Part shown: positions 6,981-9,435 of the stretch, one piece after another
How positions within the stretch are numbered: position 1 is the stretch's first letter
Layout: each line of letters begins with the position of its first letter
DNA from: Clostridiales bacterium
GTDB lineage: Bacteria > Bacillota > Clostridia > Lachnospirales > Lachnospiraceae
NCBI GenBank assembly: GCA_012512995.1
Contig: JAAZDA010000457.1
Location: forward strand, 1-9,435
DNA: 9,435 nt
Direction of reading: 5' to 3'
Made by a program: the position numbers and the translations under genes
Notes under the pieces: generated by a model
Seen by the model: only the letters and a program-made list of their open reading frames with translations
Told to the model about the DNA's origin: nothing
Databases searched by the model: none

Positions 6981-8741
6981 CTATGCTCCGATACTGCCCG
7001 CTGAAGCCTCGAGTCTTTCTTTTGCCTGTCTCATGGCATCGACGTCCTGTGCTGTCACCTTGTCCGCACGGAATTTCGAAGTCAGACGTTCAAGCTCGCT
7101 GACATCTTTTTTGATCTCCCTGTATTTCGCCTTATACATTTGTTTTTTCTGCTCTTTAAGTCTGTTGTCAGTATCCAGGATCAGCCTGCGGCACTCATCA
7201 GTCAGTGCAAGCCCGTCTTTTCTGATGCCGTCTGTAGCGCTGTACATCTCGGCATCTCTCCTTGCCTGTTCTATCTCTGTATCAGACATGCGGTCACTTG
7301 CTGTGATCGTTACCGACTGCATCTTACCTGTAGTCAGATCCTGCGCGGATACTTTGAGTATACCATTCGCGTCTATATCAAAAGTCACATTTATCCTCGG
7401 CATACCGCTGTTGCTCCTGCGAATGCCGTGCATCATGAACTTGCCTATTGTTTTGTTGTCGTGCGCCATTGGTCTTTCACCCTGCAGGACATTGACTTCT
7501 ATTGTAGTCTGCATGGGTGAGGCTGTAGTGAATTCCTTTGTGTATTTGAAGGGGATCGTGGTATTGCGCTCTATGAGCCTCGTGGCTACTCCGCCCATAG
7601 TCTCAATTGAAAGGCTGAGCGGGGTCACATCAAACAGCATGAGGCTCTGCCCTGTTCCTCTTGAAATCAGTGCATTCCCGGTGAGCGTGCTCCCAAGGAT
7701 CGCCGCGCCCATCGCAACGCACTCATCCGGATTGATGTTCTGAGACGGTTCTTTACCTGTAAGCTTTTTTACTTTGTCCTTAACAGCAGGAACTCTTGTT
7801 GACCCGCCTACCAGAAGCACCATATCAAGTTTTGACGCTGATATGCCTGCATCTGCAAGGGCGTTGACGACCGGAGCTTCTGTCCTGCCTATCAGGTCAC
7901 CAATGAGTTCATTCAGCTTATCCCTGGTAAAAGTCAGGTCGAGGTGGAGAGGGCCTGACCTGTCTTTTGCAATATAAGGAAGATTTATCTGGGCTGTCGT
8001 CGCTGATGAGAGTTCCTTCTTGGCCTGTTCGGCCGCTTCGCGTATTCTCTGGCGGGCCGCAAAATCTTTTCGCAGGTCAATACGATGCTCCTGTCTGAAT
8101 TGTTCCGCTATCCAGTCGGCTATCCTCTCATCAAAATCATCTCCGCCGAGATGGTTGTCACCTGATGTGGCCATGACCTCAATTATTCCGTCAGCAATAT
8201 CAATTATTGAAACATCAAATGTTCCTCCGCCGAGATCGAATACCATTACTTTCTTTGAGTCCCCGTGGTCAAGTCCATATGACATTGCCGCACTTGTCGG
8301 TTCATTTATTATACGGAGCACATTCAGCCCGGCTATAGCGCCTGCATCCTTTGTTGCCTGCCTCTGCGTATCATTGAAGTAAGCCGGGACCGTGATGACC
8401 GCGTCGTTAACTGTCTGTCCGAGATACTTCTCGGCATCCTGCTTAAGTTTCATAAGTATATAGGCGCTTATTGTCTGTGGCTTGTACAATGATCCATCGA
8501 TCTTCATCGACCAGTTCGTGCCCATCTGACGTTTTATCGAAGATATAGTCCTGTCAGGGTTCACCACCAGTTGCCGTCTTGCGGTGTCACCCACATATCT
8601 CTCGCCGTCTTTGGAAAATGCGACCACGCTGGGCGTAGTCCGGCTTCCCGTGTCTGACGGGATTATCACCGCTTTGCCATTTTCGACCACCGACACGCAA
8701 CTGTTTGTTGTCCCAAGATCAATTCCTATAACGTTTCCCAT
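6981..8741 (-). CDS. dnaK: Hsp70 chaperone DnaK, short form
   Basis: This ATP-dependent chaperone binds exposed hydrophobic peptides in the cytoplasm, normally with DnaJ and GrpE. The nucleotide-binding domain (about 1-365) shows IDLGTTNS (7-14), NEPTSAA (146-152), DLGGGTFDVS (169-178) and LVGGSTRVP (310-318). It lacks the insert found after about residue 75 in Gram-negative DnaK. The substrate domain keeps the peptide-arch residues (Met382, Ala407) and Ile414 at the central pocket. At 586 residues it is shorter than E. coli DnaK (638) and ends in ASAGSIGA right after the helical lid, without the usual acidic tail. About seven extra residues precede the interdomain linker LMLFDVTP. Neither hrcA, grpE nor dnaJ adjoins it and no CIRCE operator was seen, so it could be a paralogue. 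ATG at 8741 has GGAGG seven bases upstream. Confidence 0.95.
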   Translation of the reverse strand: MGNVIGIDLGTTNSCVSVVENGKAVIIPSDTGSRTTPSVVAFSKDGERYVGDTARRQLVVNPDRTISSIKRQMGTNWSMKIDGSLYKPQTISAYILMKLKQDAEKYLGQTVNDAVITVPAYFNDTQRQATKDAGAIAGLNVLRIINEPTSAAMSYGLDHGDSKKVMVFDLGGGTFDVSIIDIADGIIEVMATSGDNHLGGDDFDERIADWIAEQFRQEHRIDLRKDFAARQRIREAAEQAKKELSSATTAQINLPYIAKDRSGPLHLDLTFTRDKLNELIGDLIGRTEAPVVNALADAGISASKLDMVLLVGGSTRVPAVKDKVKKLTGKEPSQNINPDECVAMGAAILGSTLTGNALISRGTGQSLMLFDVTPLSLSIETMGGVATRLIERNTTIPFKYTKEFTTASPMQTTIEVNVLQGERPMAHDNKTIGKFMMHGIRRSNSGMPRINVTFDIDANGILKVSAQDLTTGKMQSVTITASDRMSDTEIEQARRDAEMYSATDGIRKDGLALTDECRRLILDTDNRLKEQKKQMYKAKYREIKKDVSELERLTSKFRADKVTAQDVDAMRQAKERLEASAGSIGA

Positions 8742-8939
8742 TTCTTAGCCTCCAAAACCAGATCGTCACACAAAAGCACTTGTTTCGCCTGTTTACTTTT
8801 GCCTCGAATCATAACACGATATGGTATATGGGAAATGTGAAATAATTCTTAAAAAAAGGCAAAGATAAAGCATAGTACCTTTGTTTGGCGTACAATACAA
8901 GAATCGACACAGGATTTCTCAACTATGGAGGATTAATAT
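8742..8939. other. Divergent intergenic region, dnaK / anchored barrel gene
   Basis: These 198 bases separate divergent genes and must hold both promoters. The part around 8820-8870 is AT-rich with a run of seven A (8851-8857). For the plus-strand gene, TACAAT at 8891-8896 is a plausible -10, but I find no good -35 17 bases upstream (AAGCAT). A strong plus-strand SD, GGAGG, lies just before the ATG at 8940. No extended palindrome or known operator was recognised. Confidence 0.5.
8808..8835 (-). promoter_or_regulatory. Possible dnaK promoter
   Basis: On the minus strand TATGAT (8808-8813) is preceded by TG-T, an extended -10 element, about 66 bases before the dnaK start. The best -35 candidate, TTTCCC (8830-8835, spacing 16), is poor. 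There is no inverted repeat resembling CIRCE (TTAGCACTC and its complement) between this site and the gene, so HrcA control is not supported by sequence. Confidence 0.45.
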
Positions 8940-9356
8940 ATGATCAAAAACAAAAATGGGATTGGAGCAGGGATCGCCGGTTTTGTCCTGGGCGCTGCTG
9001 CAGTGGCCGCCGGTCTTGCGGCTCATCACTATTACACGGAAATTGAAAGGGTCAGGCTCAATGATGCTTCATCAAAAGCTGACGAAAGCAACGGGGATTC
9101 CCTTAAGCGCGATGACGAAGGAAATGTCATCGTTGCCGCTGGCATGACAGGCCTTCTGTCAAGGATCGATGTCAAAGAAGGGGACAATACAGCAGCCGGA
9201 GAGACGATTATGATCATCGGCAATACAATTCCTGTCGTAAGTCCGGTAACCGGAACAATAAAGACGATCTCTATCAAAGAGGGCACACTCGTATCGGAAG
9301 ATGAAACTGTGGCTGTTATTGAAGAAGCCGGCGACGAGGACAGTGACGAGGCTTAA
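8940..9356 (+). CDS. Membrane-anchored biotinyl/lipoyl-like domain protein without the modified lysine
   Basis: This 138-residue protein is not a family I can name. Residues 1-6 are basic and 7-28 form a glycine/alanine-rich hydrophobic segment, predicting an N-terminal membrane anchor with the rest outside. A charged linker (about 33-60) follows. Residues 62-128 resemble a biotinyl/lipoyl barrel: two similar halves, with TGLLSRIDVKEG (70-81) echoed by TGTIKTISIKEG (104-115) and GETIMII (87-93) echoed by DETVAVI (121-127). The hairpin that normally bears the modified lysine (EAMKM-like) is replaced by a short IGNTIPV turn (93-99) with no lysine. The C-terminus is acidic. HlyD-type adaptor proteins also use this fold, but their coiled coil is missing. 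ATG at 8940 has GGAGG eight bases upstream. It is divergent from dnaK and monocistronic, judging by the terminator that follows. Confidence 0.8.
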   Translation: MIKNKNGIGAGIAGFVLGAAAVAAGLAAHHYYTEIERVRLNDASSKADESNGDSLKRDDEGNVIVAAGMTGLLSRIDVKEGDNTAAGETIMIIGNTIPVVSPVTGTIKTISIKEGTLVSEDETVAVIEEAGDEDSDEA

Positions 9357-9374
9357 GAGAGTCTACAAAATAAC

Positions 9375-9421
9375 ATAGCGGATGTCGGGTACATGCATAC
9401 CTGGCATCCGCTATATTTTTT
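9375..9421 (+). terminator. Strong intrinsic terminator
   Basis: A 17-bp stem (9375-9391 with 9398-9414), continuous apart from two G-U pairs, encloses the loop CATGCA and is followed by A and six T (9416-9421). It starts 18 bases past the stop of the plus-strand gene and marks the end of that transcript. Confidence 0.93.
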
Positions 9422-9435
9422 CTATATCATATACA

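Noticed and set aside
6976..7743. Long plus-strand open frame of 255 codons with hydrophobic stretches
   Set aside because: It is wholly antisense to dnaK, whose protein is unmistakable. The predicted sequence is serine/leucine-rich with no domain, as expected of a shadow frame, and no SD precedes it.
8742..8939. CIRCE (HrcA) operator upstream of dnaK
   Set aside because: Looked for TTAGCACTC paired with its complement. Only a partial AGCACT-like string is present, with no matching half.

Overview
The window reads as chromosomal DNA from a low-to-mid GC Gram-positive bacterium, most likely a member of the Clostridia. Three observations support this. The FGAM synthase is the single-chain form found in clostridia and streptococci. 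The DnaK lacks the roughly 25-residue insert that Gram-negative DnaK carries in its nucleotide-binding domain. The Shine-Dalgarno sequences are strong AGGAGG types. No phage, transposon, CRISPR array or integron signal was seen.

Layout: almost everything is on the minus strand, so transcription runs from high to low coordinates. At the right end, a small plus-strand gene (8940-9356) has its own SD and a strong intrinsic terminator (9375-9421). It is divergent from a minus-strand cluster of dnaK (6981-8741), an OGG1-type 8-oxoguanine DNA glycosylase (6110-6958) and a VanZ-family membrane protein (5539-6072). Gaps of 22 and 37 bases in that cluster suggest one transcript. Next comes tRNA-Trp(CCA) at 5388-5459, with its own consensus promoter and an intrinsic terminator at 5345-5378. 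After the terminator a new promoter (5284-5312) drives purL (1333-5211), a full-length single-chain FGAM synthase, followed 21 bases later by carA (46-1311), the glutaminase subunit of carbamoyl-phosphate synthetase. The window ends on a 28-bp tandem duplication that repeats the end of carA together with the SD and start region of the next gene, probably carB.

Function: purL and carA join glutamine-dependent steps of purine synthesis and of carbamoyl-phosphate (pyrimidine/arginine) synthesis in one apparent operon. The dnaK cluster pairs protein quality control with oxidative DNA repair. The plus-strand gene encodes a membrane-anchored protein with a biotinyl/lipoyl-like fold that has no lysine to modify; its function is unknown.

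Most of the window is core metabolism and housekeeping. The best leads are the lysine-less anchored barrel protein, the duplicated translation start region after carA, the extended CarA linker and the atypical stand-alone DnaK. No clearly new multi-gene system was found.
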